DNA of 64,000 nucleotides. Source: Janibacter massiliensis. Its GTDB lineage: Bacteria > Actinomycetota > Actinomycetes > Actinomycetales > Dermatophilaceae. The notes under the pieces were generated by a model, which was not told where the DNA came from, ran no database searches, and worked only from the letters and a program-made list of their open reading frames with translations. The position numbers were made by a program, and so were the translations under genes. This document shows positions 45,768 through 54,068 of this stretch, piece after piece (positions within the stretch are counted from its first letter, which is position 1; each line of letters opens with the position of its first letter). The stretch covers positions 1,490,029 through 1,554,028 of the forward strand of contig NZ_LT985196.1 in the NCBI RefSeq assembly GCF_900289115.1. The letters run 5' to 3'.

Positions 45768-48557
45768 ATGGCCAGCCGTTCGTCGAGCACCGCGCGCCCG
45801 AAGCAAGGTGCCCGCGCGTCCGCCCGTGGTTCCGGTGCGAGCGCGCGTCGCTCGACCGGCGCCTCCACCCGTCCCGCCACCCGCAAGAAGCCGGTGAGCG
45901 CCGCCAACCGGAAGAAGCCTTCCGGCGGCGGCGCCGCTCCGCTGCCGGTTCGGGCGATCCAGGGAGCGTGGCTCGGCGTCGCCCACGCGACCGGCTCCGG
46001 CATCCGCAGGATCGGCAACGACGCCCACGACCTGCCGCCCGAGCATCGCCGGGACGGGGCCGGTCTCTTCCTCGTCGCACTGGCACTCGTTGTCGCCATG
46101 CGCGAGTGGTGGGGCCTGCCCGGGTTCTTCGGGGACCTCGTCCACGTCGTCGCCGCCGGGACCTTCGGGCGCGTCGCCTACGCCCTCCCGATCGCCCTCC
46201 TCGCCTTCGGGCTGCACCTCTTGCGGTCGCCCGACGAGACCGAGCAGGGGTCTCGCCTGCGCATCGGCGCCGCGATCCTCGCGTTCGCGGTCTGCGGCCT
46301 GACGCACGTCGCCAAGGGGATCCCTCAGCCGCCGGACGGCTCGGGCCCGATGCGCGACGCCGGCGGGATCATCGGCTTCCTCGCCGCCGATCCGCTGGCC
46401 ACGGCGCTCGGTTCCGGTGGGGCCGTCGCGCTCCTGATCCTGCTGCTCCTCTTCGGCGCCCTCGTCCTGTCCGGGACGCCGTTGCACCGGGTCCCCGCGC
46501 TCGTCGCCTCCGCGGCGGGTCACCGGGCCAGCCGCCCGGGCGCCGGGGAGGACGAGCCGCAGGAGGCGCCGTCCGCGGCGGTCACGGCGGCCCGGCGCCG
46601 CGCGCGGCGGGCCGCCGAGATGTCCGAGCAGGCCGAGCAGGACCGGACCGGCGACGTCGCCTACGACCAGGCGGCCGAGGTCGACCGCGACGCGGTCGGG
46701 GAGACCCCCGTCCCGCCGGGCGCGACGGCGGCGGGCACGCGGAAGAAGGGCCCGCGCCCGGGGGAGAAGCGGCCGACCGCACCGGGCGTGCTCGCCCCGG
46801 GCGCCACCGCGGCGACGAAGCGCGAGTCGGTAGCCGACGACACGACCGTCCTGGAACCCCCGCCCACCACCCAGCTGCCCCAGCGCGTCGAGCAGCTCGC
46901 CCTCGCCGGCGACGTGACGTACACGCTCCCGGACAGCTCCGCGCTCAAGCCGGGCGCCCCGCACAAGGAGCGCTCCGAGGCCAACGACCGCGTCGTCGAG
47001 GCCCTCACGGGGGTGCTCGACGAGTTCGGCATCGACGCGCACGTCACCGGGTTCCAACGCGGCCCGACGGTGACCCGGTACGTCGTCGAGCTCGGGCCCG
47101 GCGTCAAGGTCGAGCGGGTCACGGCGCTGAGCAAGAACATCGCGTACGCCGTCGCATCGGCCGACGTGCGGATCCTCAGCCCGATCCCCGGCAAGTCTGC
47201 CATCGGCATCGAGATCCCCAACGCGGACAAGGAGATGGTCTGCCTCGGGGACGTCCTGCGCAGCGCCGTCGCGCGGAACAACGAGCACCCCATGGTCATG
47301 GGCGTCGGCAAGGACGTCGAGGGCGGCTACGTCATCGCCAACCTCGCGAAGATGCCGCACCTGCTCGTCGCCGGGGCGACGGGCTCGGGCAAGTCGAGCT
47401 TCGTCAACTCGATGATCACCTCGATCCTCATGCGCTCGACCCCCGACGAGGTGCGCATGATCCTCGTCGACCCCAAGCGCGTCGAGCTCACGGCCTACGA
47501 GGGCATCCCGCACCTCATCACGCCGATCATCACCAGCCCGAAGAAGGCCGCCGAGGCCCTGCAGTGGGTCGTGCGCGAGATGGACACGCGCTACGACGAC
47601 CTGGCCCAGTTCGGCTACCGCCACGTCGACGACTTCAACAAGGCCGTGCGGGCGGGCAAGGTCGAGCCGCTGCCGGGGTCGGAGCGGACGATCCAGCCCT
47701 ACCCCTACCTGCTGGTCATCGTCGACGAGCTCGCCGACCTCATGATGGTCGCGCCCCGGGACGTCGAGGAGTCGATCGTCCGCATCACCCAGCTCGCCCG
47801 GGCCGCCGGCATCCACCTCGTGCTTGCGACGCAGCGGCCCTCGGTCGACGTCGTCACCGGCCTCATCAAGGCCAACGTCCCGAGCCGGATGGCGTTCGCG
47901 ACGTCCTCGCTCGCGGACAGCCGCGTCGTCCTCGACCAGCCGGGGGCCGAGAAGCTCCTCGGCCAGGGCGACGCCCTGTTCCTGCCGATGGGGGCGAGCA
48001 AGCCCATGCGCGTCCAGGGCGCGTGGGTCACCGAGTCGGAGGTCCACGAGGTCGTCACCCACGTGACCGCCCAGCTGAAGCCGACCTATCGCGAGGACGT
48101 CGCCGTCGAGGCCCCGAAGAAGGAGATCGACGAGGACATCGGCGACGACCTCGACCTGCTGCTCCAGGCGACGGAGCTCATCGTCACCAGCCAGTTCGGG
48201 TCGACCTCGATGCTCCAGCGCAAGCTGCGGGTCGGCTTCGCCAAGGCGGGGCGGCTCATGGACCTGCTCGAGTCCCGCGGCGTCGTCGGTCCGTCCGAGG
48301 GCTCCAAGGCGCGCGACGTGCTCGTCCGCCCCGACGACCTACCCACCACCCTCGCCCTCCTGCGCGGCGAGGACGTCCCGACCCCGGCGGAGCCGGACGG
48401 TGCAGCGGCGGCGGACGAGGCTGATGGGGATGGCGACGGGGACACCCGCGAGGTCCCGACCGGCGGTCGGTACGCCGTCGACCCGATCGGGACCGACATC
48501 CCCGTCGACGACGACGACGAGTCCGAGGACGCCTGGGCCCTCACGGGCCGGGACTGA
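45768..48557 (+). CDS. ftsK: DNA translocase FtsK/SpoIIIE
   Basis: The 929-residue septal motor pumps chromosomes during division. The first 60 residues are basic, then four to five membrane helices cover about 95-245, followed by a long Pro/Ala/charged linker. The motor domain has an alpha part (RVVEALTGVLDEFGIDAHV), Walker A GATGSGKSSF and Walker B YPYLLVIVDELADLM. The C-terminal gamma winged helix (QATELIVTSQFGSTSMLQRK) reads orientation sequences, and an acidic tail ends the protein. TAGGCT ends seven bases before the ATG (leaderless). Its stop overlaps the convergent MauE-like gene by 17 bases. Confidence 0.96.
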   Translation: MASRSSSTARPKQGARASARGSGASARRSTGASTRPATRKKPVSAANRKKPSGGGAAPLPVRAIQGAWLGVAHATGSGIRRIGNDAHDLPPEHRRDGAGLFLVALALVVAMREWWGLPGFFGDLVHVVAAGTFGRVAYALPIALLAFGLHLLRSPDETEQGSRLRIGAAILAFAVCGLTHVAKGIPQPPDGSGPMRDAGGIIGFLAADPLATALGSGGAVALLILLLLFGALVLSGTPLHRVPALVASAAGHRASRPGAGEDEPQEAPSAAVTAARRRARRAAEMSEQAEQDRTGDVAYDQAAEVDRDAVGETPVPPGATAAGTRKKGPRPGEKRPTAPGVLAPGATAATKRESVADDTTVLEPPPTTQLPQRVEQLALAGDVTYTLPDSSALKPGAPHKERSEANDRVVEALTGVLDEFGIDAHVTGFQRGPTVTRYVVELGPGVKVERVTALSKNIAYAVASADVRILSPIPGKSAIGIEIPNADKEMVCLGDVLRSAVARNNEHPMVMGVGKDVEGGYVIANLAKMPHLLVAGATGSGKSSFVNSMITSILMRSTPDEVRMILVDPKRVELTAYEGIPHLITPIITSPKKAAEALQWVVREMDTRYDDLAQFGYRHVDDFNKAVRAGKVEPLPGSERTIQPYPYLLVIVDELADLMMVAPRDVEESIVRITQLARAAGIHLVLATQRPSVDVVTGLIKANVPSRMAFATSSLADSRVVLDQPGAEKLLGQGDALFLPMGASKPMRVQGAWVTESEVHEVVTHVTAQLKPTYREDVAVEAPKKEIDEDIGDDLDLLLQATELIVTSQFGSTSMLQRKLRVGFAKAGRLMDLLESRGVVGPSEGSKARDVLVRPDDLPTTLALLRGEDVPTPAEPDGAAAADEADGDGDGDTREVPTGGRYAVDPIGTDIPVDDDDESEDAWALTGRD

Positions 48558-49548
48558 CCGCCTCGACGATGTCGGCGACGAACTCCTCGACCTCGCTCAG
48601 CCCGACGACGGGGCCGCCCGCGAGAAGTCCGTCGGCCCCGAGCAGGACCGCGCCCGGCGCGGCGATGCGGAAGCCAGCGGTGACCTGCCCCTGAGGGTCG
48701 CGAAGGGTCCGCCCGGCGAGCTCGGGATGGCGCTCGACCGCGTCCGCAACGGGTGTCGTGACGACGATCTTGAGCTCGACGGGCCCGAGCTGCTCGACCC
48801 AGGTCGGCACCCGGGTGGCAACCTGCCCGCACGGACCGCACCCGGGGTTGACCATGACGAGCAGCTGCGCGGCAGCAAGCGGCAGCTGACGCAGGGCGAC
48901 GAACGTCCCGTCCTCGTCGACGAGCACGCCGTGAGGGATCGGTTCCCGCACGTAGTCGAGATCGTCCTCGTCGACCCGGGGCGGGGCCACCGCGGACCGG
49001 GCCGGTTCGATCGGCCGGCTCGGGGCGGCGCCGGGTGCGTCGAGGACCAGACGGGTGAGCAGAGCGACGGCCGCGGCGCCCACGACCCACCACGCGCTGC
49101 TCCAGCCACCGTCGAGCACCCGCTGAAGCGGGCTGGAGCCGGCGACGGACAGCCAGAGGGCCAGACCCGCGACGACGACGAGCGCCGCGTTGCGCCACGC
49201 GGTGCGGCGGGTCACCGTCCCCATCCCGAGCTGGCCGAAGCACCCGCACGTCACCGGGTGGTCGAAGCCGAGGGCTCGGACGATGACCGCGAGGTAGACG
49301 AGCATGAGGACGAACACTGCCGCGGCTGCGGCCACCCCCGCCCACCCCGGCAGGAGCAGCAGCGCGAGCGCGAGGACGAGCTCGCCCCACGGCAGGATCC
49401 GAGGCGCGCCGATCCGCTCGAGCCAGCGCGGCAACCGCAGCTGGGAGAAGGCCGATCGGGTGGCGGCCGGGGCGCGGAGCTTGGCGACGGCGCTGACGAG
49501 CAGGACGCCAGCGATGGCCAGCGGAGCAAGGACGAGAGCCGGGGTCAT
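48541..49548 (-). CDS. MauE/DoxX-like membrane protein with thioredoxin-like domain
   Basis: The 335-residue protein has four N-terminal helices in the MauE/DoxX style, with the conserved CGCFGQLG after a helix (DHPVTCGCFG). A fifth helix follows near 170, and then a periplasmic-type thioredoxin-fold domain (about 200-335) with VNPGCGPCGQ in place of CxxC. It may move reducing power across the membrane or help disulfide formation or methionine repair outside the cell. The exact reaction is inferred only. The ATG at 49548 fits the first helix. The prepilin peptidase gene ends 22 bases upstream on the same strand. Confidence 0.75.
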   Translation of the reverse strand: MTPALVLAPLAIAGVLLVSAVAKLRAPAATRSAFSQLRLPRWLERIGAPRILPWGELVLALALLLLPGWAGVAAAAAVFVLMLVYLAVIVRALGFDHPVTCGCFGQLGMGTVTRRTAWRNAALVVVAGLALWLSVAGSSPLQRVLDGGWSSAWWVVGAAAVALLTRLVLDAPGAAPSRPIEPARSAVAPPRVDEDDLDYVREPIPHGVLVDEDGTFVALRQLPLAAAQLLVMVNPGCGPCGQVATRVPTWVEQLGPVELKIVVTTPVADAVERHPELAGRTLRDPQGQVTAGFRIAAPGAVLLGADGLLAGGPVVGLSEVEEFVADIVEAVSPGP

Positions 49549-49570
49549 GAGGGTGAGGATCGCAGAGTCG

Positions 49571-50071
49571 TCACGTGAGGAGGATCGCTGACCACGCGCC
49601 GACGAGGAGGAACGGGCCGAAGGGGATCGGGTCCTTGCGGCCCACCCGACGGGTGGCCACGAGGACGATCGCGACGAGGCCGCCGAGGAGGAACGCGTAG
49701 AGCGTGCCGCGCAGGACATGACCCCACGAGAGCCAGCCGAGCGCGAGTCCGAGGGAGGGAGCGAGCTTCGCGTCGCCCATGCCGATCCCGGCGCCGCCGA
49801 GGACGAACGCGGGTACCCCGTAGGCAAGGAGCAGGACGAGGCCGGCGAGGACCGCCCTCAGGAGCCGGTCGGAGCCCCCGCCGAGGGCGGCCGCGGTCGC
49901 GAGGAGGACGAGCATCGCGGGGAGCAGGCGATAGGTGATCGCGTTCGGCAGGCGGTGCTCGCGAAGGTCGATCGCGACGAGTGGGACGGTCGCCACGGCG
50001 AGGACGAGGTAGCCCGCGGTCGCGAGCAGCCCCCACACCGAGGGGTGGAGGAGCGCGTCGAGGACCGGCAC
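49571..50071 (-). CDS. A24-family prepilin peptidase, catalytic domain only
   Basis: The 166-residue membrane protein has about six helices and both aspartate motifs of type IV prepilin peptidases: [14 protein letters not shown] and the GMGDAKL form of GxGD. The N-terminal methyltransferase half with its zinc cysteines is absent, as in small actinobacterial TadV/CpaA forms. It would cleave prepilins or pseudopilins at the membrane. No pilin or secretion genes are near, so its substrates lie elsewhere. The GTG at 50071 is supported by TAGACT ending eight bases before it. It is divergent from rimO. Confidence 0.83.
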   Translation of the reverse strand: MPVLDALLHPSVWGLLATAGYLVLAVATVPLVAIDLREHRLPNAITYRLLPAMLVLLATAAALGGGSDRLLRAVLAGLVLLLAYGVPAFVLGGAGIGMGDAKLAPSLGLALGWLSWGHVLRGTLYAFLLGGLVAIVLVATRRVGRKDPIPFGPFLLVGAWSAILLT

Positions 50072-50110
50072 GCCCGGGAGTCTAGGTCTGGCCCGCCTAC
50101 GCTGGGGCCC

Positions 50111-51556
50111 ATGTCGACCAGCCCCTCGCCGACCCCGGTGACGACCCACGCGCCACCGACGGGCGCGGCACGACCGACCGTCGCGATCGTCACCCTCGGC
50201 TGCACCCGCAACGAGGTCGACTCCGAGGAGCTCGCCGGGCGCCTGGCCGACGGGGGGTGGGACCTCGTGGCGGACGCACAGGAGGCCGACGTCGCGGTCG
50301 TCAACACGTGCGGGTTCATCGAGCAGGCGAAGAAGGACTCGATCGACACCCTCCTCGAGGCCGCGCAGCTCAAGGACGGGGGCCGGACGAAGGCGGTCGT
50401 CGCGACCGGCTGCATGGCCGAGCGGTACGGCTCCGAGCTCGCCGACGCGTTGCCGGAGGCGGACGCGATCGTCGGCTTCGACGGGTACGCGGACATGGCG
50501 ACGACGCTCCGCTCGGTCCTGCAGGGCCACCGTCCGGCGGCGCACGTCCCGGCCGACCGGCGCACGCTGCTCCCGCTCACCCCGGCTGCCCGCCCCGAGG
50601 CCGCGGGGGAGGTGTCCGTGCCGGGCCACGCCGCGCCCCGCCGACGCCTCGACGACCGCCCGTGGGCCCCGCTGAAGATCGCCTCGGGCTGCGACCGGCG
50701 GTGCGCCTTCTGCGCCATCCCCGCCTTTCGCGGCTCGTTCGTCTCCCGCCGGCCGACGGACGTCGTCGCCGAGGCGCGGTGGCTGGCGGACGAGGGGGTC
50801 AAGGAGCTCTTCCTCGTGAGCGAGAACTCCACGAGCTATGGCAAGGACCTCGGCGACCTCGGTCTGCTCGAGAAGCTCCTGCCCGAGCTCGCCGCGATCG
50901 ACGGGATCGAGCGGGTGCGGGTCTCCTACCTCCAGCCCGCGGAGATCCGCCCCGGCCTGCTCGAGGCCATCGCGACGACGCCCGGTGTCGTCCCGTGGTT
51001 CGACATCTCGTTCCAGCACGCGGCGGGCCCGCTGCTGCGCCGCATGCGCCGCTTCGGGGACACCGAGTCCTTCCTCGATCTCATCGAGCGGGTCCGTGCC
51101 CTGCGCCCGGAGGCGGGCATCCGCAGCAACGTCATTCTCGGCTTCCCGGGGGAGAGCGAGGCCGACGTCGACGAGCTCGCCGGCTTCCTCGAGGCGGCGC
51201 GTCTCGACGTCGTCGGCGTCTTCGGGTACTCCGACGAGGACGGCACCGAGGGCATGGTGCTCGACGGGAAGGTCGATCAGGTCGTCATCGACGAGCGCGT
51301 CGCGCGGATCACCGACCTCGTGGAGGAGCTCACCGCCCAGCGGGCCGCGGACCGGATCGGTGACCAGGTGCGAGTCCTCGTCGAGGAGGTCGACGAGGAA
51401 GAGGTCGTCGGTCGCACGGCGGAGCAGGGACCCGAGATCGACGGCGTGACCCTGCTCGAGCTGCCCGCCGGGGCGCCCCCACCCTCGCGCGGGGACCTCG
51501 TCGACGCCCGCGTCGTCGGGTCCGAGGGAGTCGACCTCGTGGCGGTGCCGCGGTGA
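50111..51556 (+). CDS. rimO: Ribosomal protein S12 methylthiotransferase
   Basis: The 481-residue radical-SAM enzyme methylthiolates an aspartate of S12. The N-terminal MTTase domain has cysteines in [27 protein letters not shown] and TGCMAERYG. The radical-SAM cluster is [11 protein letters not shown] (CxxxCxxC), followed by [12 protein letters not shown] and EELTAQRA before a TRAM domain. A basic insertion of about 40 residues ([14 protein letters not shown] onward) separates the domains. TACGCT ends eight bases before the ATG. pgsA starts inside the stop (GTGA), beginning the rimO-pgsA-cinA-clgR run. Confidence 0.93.
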   Translation: MSTSPSPTPVTTHAPPTGAARPTVAIVTLGCTRNEVDSEELAGRLADGGWDLVADAQEADVAVVNTCGFIEQAKKDSIDTLLEAAQLKDGGRTKAVVATGCMAERYGSELADALPEADAIVGFDGYADMATTLRSVLQGHRPAAHVPADRRTLLPLTPAARPEAAGEVSVPGHAAPRRRLDDRPWAPLKIASGCDRRCAFCAIPAFRGSFVSRRPTDVVAEARWLADEGVKELFLVSENSTSYGKDLGDLGLLEKLLPELAAIDGIERVRVSYLQPAEIRPGLLEAIATTPGVVPWFDISFQHAAGPLLRRMRRFGDTESFLDLIERVRALRPEAGIRSNVILGFPGESEADVDELAGFLEAARLDVVGVFGYSDEDGTEGMVLDGKVDQVVIDERVARITDLVEELTAQRAADRIGDQVRVLVEEVDEEEVVGRTAEQGPEIDGVTLLELPAGAPPPSRGDLVDARVVGSEGVDLVAVPR

Positions 51557-52221
51557 GCAGCCCCCGGGTGACCGATCCGGAGATCCCCACGCCGGAGGGG
51601 CCGGCCCACGGGGAGCCGAGCCCGTGGAACCTGCCCAACGCCCTCACCCTCCTGCGGATCGTCGCCGTGCCCTTCTACGGGTGGCTCCTGCTCACCCATG
51701 GCGGGGAGAGCACCACGCACCGCTGGGGCGCCTTCGTGCTCTTCGCGGCCGCGATGGTCACCGACAAGATCGACGGTGACCTCGCCCGCAGCCGCGGGCT
51801 GGTGACGAACGTCGGCAAGATCGCCGATCCGATCGCCGACAAGGCCCTCTCGGGCATGGGGTTCATCGGGCTGTCGGTTCTCGGGGTCATCCCGTGGTGG
51901 GCGACGATCATCGTGCTCGTCCGTGAGTGGGGGATCACCCTCATGCGGTTCTGGGTCATCCGCCACGGAGTGATGCCGGCCGGTCGCGGCGGCAAGCTGA
52001 AGACGGTGCTCCAGGCGCTCTCGCTCGGGCTGCTCACCGCGCCCCTGTCGACCCTGCCGGGTGGGGGCGTCGTCCTCGCCGTCGCGTACGTCGTGCTCGG
52101 GGCAGCGGTCGTGCTCACCGTCCTCACGGGGATCGAGTACGTCCGGGACGCGCTCGCGCTCCGCCGCACCAGTGCCCGCACGGCGGCCGAGCGCGCCCGA
52201 CGTGCCGAGGCCCGGCGATGA
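51553..52221 (+). CDS. pgsA: CDP-diacylglycerol--glycerol-3-phosphate 3-phosphatidyltransferase
   Basis: The 222-residue membrane enzyme makes phosphatidylglycerol phosphate. It has about five helices and the complete CDP-alcohol phosphotransferase motif D-x2-DG-x2-AR-x8-G-x3-D-x3-D, visible as DKIDGDLAR ... [10 protein letters not shown]. The GTG at 51553 overlaps the rimO stop by four bases, and the end overlaps cinA (ATGA at 52218-52221). The charged C-terminal tail (about 25 residues, Arg-rich) is normal. The run of four-base overlaps suggests coordinated translation of four otherwise unrelated genes, as in many actinobacteria. Confidence 0.93.
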   Translation: MSSPRVTDPEIPTPEGPAHGEPSPWNLPNALTLLRIVAVPFYGWLLLTHGGESTTHRWGAFVLFAAAMVTDKIDGDLARSRGLVTNVGKIADPIADKALSGMGFIGLSVLGVIPWWATIIVLVREWGITLMRFWVIRHGVMPAGRGGKLKTVLQALSLGLLTAPLSTLPGGGVVLAVAYVVLGAAVVLTVLTGIEYVRDALALRRTSARTAAERARRAEARR

Positions 52222-52763
52222 CCCTCCCCGGGGAGAGCGAGGCGCGCTCGGCGATCGCGGCGCTGCAGCCGACGGGGCTGACCGTGGCGGTCGCCGAGTC
52301 GCTGACCGGTGGCCTCGTCGTCGGTGCGCTCACCACCGTCCCCGGTGCGTCGGCCGTCGTCCGCGGCGGGGTCGTCGCCTACGCGACGGACCTCAAGGCC
52401 TCGGTGCTCGGGGTCGATGCGGACCTGCTCGCAGAGCGCGGCCCGGTCGACGCCGAGGTCGCGCGGCAGATGGCCGCCGGGGTCGCGCACGCCCTGGGCG
52501 CCGACGTCGGGCTCGCCACGACCGGGGTCGCCGGCCCCGATCCGCAGGGAGCGGCGCCGGTCGGGAGGGTGCACATCGCGCTGGCCGGTGCCGGCGGCGG
52601 GCGGTCGCTCGTCCTCGACCTCGACGGCTCCCGGGAGGAGATCCGCGCCGAGACGGTGCGGCGCGTGCTCGTCCTGCTCGCCCAGGCGGCCCGCGCCGCG
52701 GCGCCGTCAGGGCCAAGGGGTACCGTTGAGGGGTCACGTCGACCGGAAGGAGGGCACCCATGA
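52218..52763 (+). CDS. cinA: CinA-family nicotinamide-nucleotide amidohydrolase
   Basis: The 181-residue protein is the stand-alone C-terminal CinA domain (PncC type), which deamidates nicotinamide mononucleotide in NAD salvage. Characteristic are [23 protein letters not shown], the strand [20 protein letters not shown] and [11 protein letters not shown]. The N-terminal COG1058 domain of longer CinA proteins is not present, as is common here. It overlaps pgsA and clgR by four bases each. Competence links of the name are not implied. Confidence 0.9.
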   Translation: MTLPGESEARSAIAALQPTGLTVAVAESLTGGLVVGALTTVPGASAVVRGGVVAYATDLKASVLGVDADLLAERGPVDAEVARQMAAGVAHALGADVGLATTGVAGPDPQGAAPVGRVHIALAGAGGGRSLVLDLDGSREEIRAETVRRVLVLLAQAARAAAPSGPRGTVEGSRRPEGGHP

Positions 52764-53056
52764 CCGTTCTGCTGCGGACCGAGATCGGTGAGTCCCTCCG
52801 CGCCCACCGGCAAGAGCAGGGGCGGACCCTGCGTGACGTCTCCGCCGCGGCCCGGGTCTCGCTCGGGTACCTCAGCGAGATCGAGCGCGGCGAGAAGGAG
52901 GCGTCCTCGGAGCTGCTCGCCTCCGTCTGCCGAGCGCTCGACGTGCCGCTTCCGACGCTCCTGATCGACGTGGCGGGTCGGATCCGTCGCGCCGAGCTCG
53001 CGGCAGCACCCGTCCCGCTCCCGGTGGACCGGAAGAACGTCCGCACCGCCGCCTGA
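52760..53056 (+). CDS. clgR: Clp gene regulator ClgR
   Basis: The 98-residue protein is a Cro/C1-type helix-turn-helix activator: [40 protein letters not shown] and [15 protein letters not shown]. The position after cinA, the short length and the end in Ala-Ala match ClgR, which activates clpP1-clpP2, clpC/clpX and other protein-quality genes and is itself degraded by Clp through its C-terminus. Two fitting operators are in this window (9142 and 10665). It overlaps cinA by ATGA. The usual next genes (DUF3046, recA, recX) do not follow here. Confidence 0.88.
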   Translation: MTVLLRTEIGESLRAHRQEQGRTLRDVSAAARVSLGYLSEIERGEKEASSELLASVCRALDVPLPTLLIDVAGRIRRAELAAAPVPLPVDRKNVRTAA

Positions 53057-53088
53057 CCTCCGCCTCCCCCGCAATTGCGCGCGCGACT

Positions 53089-53142
53089 GACATCTGCGCG
53101 CCGAATATCGCGCGCACCTGCACCAGATCACGCGCAGATGTC
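53089..53142. repeat. Intergenic palindromic element (12-bp arms)
   Basis: GACATCTGCGCG at 53089-53100 is repeated in exact inverted form at 53131-53142, with a 30-base loop rich in CG steps and containing the AT-rich AATATC. A further CAATTGCGCGCGC lies just before. It stands between clgR and the nei2 stop (53205), so it may serve as a bidirectional terminator. Its unusual composition and long loop look more like a dispersed intergenic repeat (REP-like). Copy number in the genome is unknown. Confidence 0.5.
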
Positions 53143-53204
53143 GGCCAGGGGTGACACCGCGATCAGGAGAAGTGGGCCGATCGCGCACGATCGGTAGCGG
53201 GCGG

Positions 53205-54065
53205 TCAGTAGCGACGGGCCCCGCTGCTCGGACCGCTGCCGAGCGGCCGCTGCGGTCGCCCGTCGTCCGTCGGGGCCAGGCCGCCCTGGCACGCCGGGCA
53301 GGAGAAGATCGTCCGCTCGCGCGGGGCGGTGCCGACCATCGCGACCCGCACCGTCGTGCCGCACCGACGGCAGGGCCTCCCCGACCGCGCATGCACGTAG
53401 GCGTTCTGGCCGAGGCGGCGGATTCCCGTGCTGCTCTGGATCGCATGACCGACGGCGACGGTCATGAGCCGGTGGATGCGCTCGAGCACCCGGGCGAGGT
53501 CCTCCGCCGGCACGTCGTTGGCCGGGCGCCAGGGGAAGAGCCGCTCGACGAACAGCCCCTCGCTCGCCCAGAACGTGCCGATCCCGGCCACCACCCGCTG
53601 GTCGAGGAGAGCCTCCGCCACGGGGCGGGTGTCCCAGCGCAGCGTCGCGGCGATCCCGACGGCGTCGAAGGCGGGATCGAGCACGTCCGGACCCAGATGC
53701 CCGACGACGGTGTCCTCGTCCGCGGTCCGCAGCAGCTCGGCAACCCCGAGCCGAAGGCCGAGCGCGGTCCACGCCTCCGTGGCCACGAGCGCCCGGACGT
53801 CCCGCGATCGACCGGCGGACTCGGGCGACCCGGGGGCAGCGATCCGCCACTGCCCCTCCATCCGAAGGTGGGTGTGGAGGGTCCAGCCGGTATCCGTGCG
53901 GTGCAGCAGGTGCTTGCCCCGGCTCACGACCTCGGTGGTGGTCGATCCGAGCATCGGTGAGGCGTCCCGCTCGCCCCACCGCAGCTCGGCACGCTCGACG
54001 CGCGCACCGGCGAGCGCGGCGTGGAGCCGGTTCGCGGTGCGGCGGACGGTGTCACCCTCGGGCAC
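53205..54065 (-). CDS. nei2: Endonuclease VIII-like DNA glycosylase Nei2
   Basis: The 286-residue base-excision repair enzyme removes oxidised pyrimidines and cuts abasic sites. It begins MPEGDTV, with the catalytic Pro2 and Glu3; the MPEGD form is that of Nei proteins rather than Fpg. The helix-two-turn-helix region has QRVVAGIGTFWASEGLF, and a C-terminal zinc finger has CRRCGTTVRVAM ... SCPACQGG. It starts three bases after the lhr stop on the same strand. The same pair occurs in Mycobacterium tuberculosis (lhr-nei2), supporting a joint role in DNA repair. Confidence 0.92.
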   Translation of the reverse strand: MPEGDTVRRTANRLHAALAGARVERAELRWGERDASPMLGSTTTEVVSRGKHLLHRTDTGWTLHTHLRMEGQWRIAAPGSPESAGRSRDVRALVATEAWTALGLRLGVAELLRTADEDTVVGHLGPDVLDPAFDAVGIAATLRWDTRPVAEALLDQRVVAGIGTFWASEGLFVERLFPWRPANDVPAEDLARVLERIHRLMTVAVGHAIQSSTGIRRLGQNAYVHARSGRPCRRCGTTVRVAMVGTAPRERTIFSCPACQGGLAPTDDGRPQRPLGSGPSSGARRY

Positions 54066-54068
54066 GGG

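Noticed and set aside
45312-48062. A 916-residue minus-strand frame under ftsK
   Set aside because: Only its last 120 residues resemble anything (the aminotransferase remnant); the rest is an ftsK shadow.
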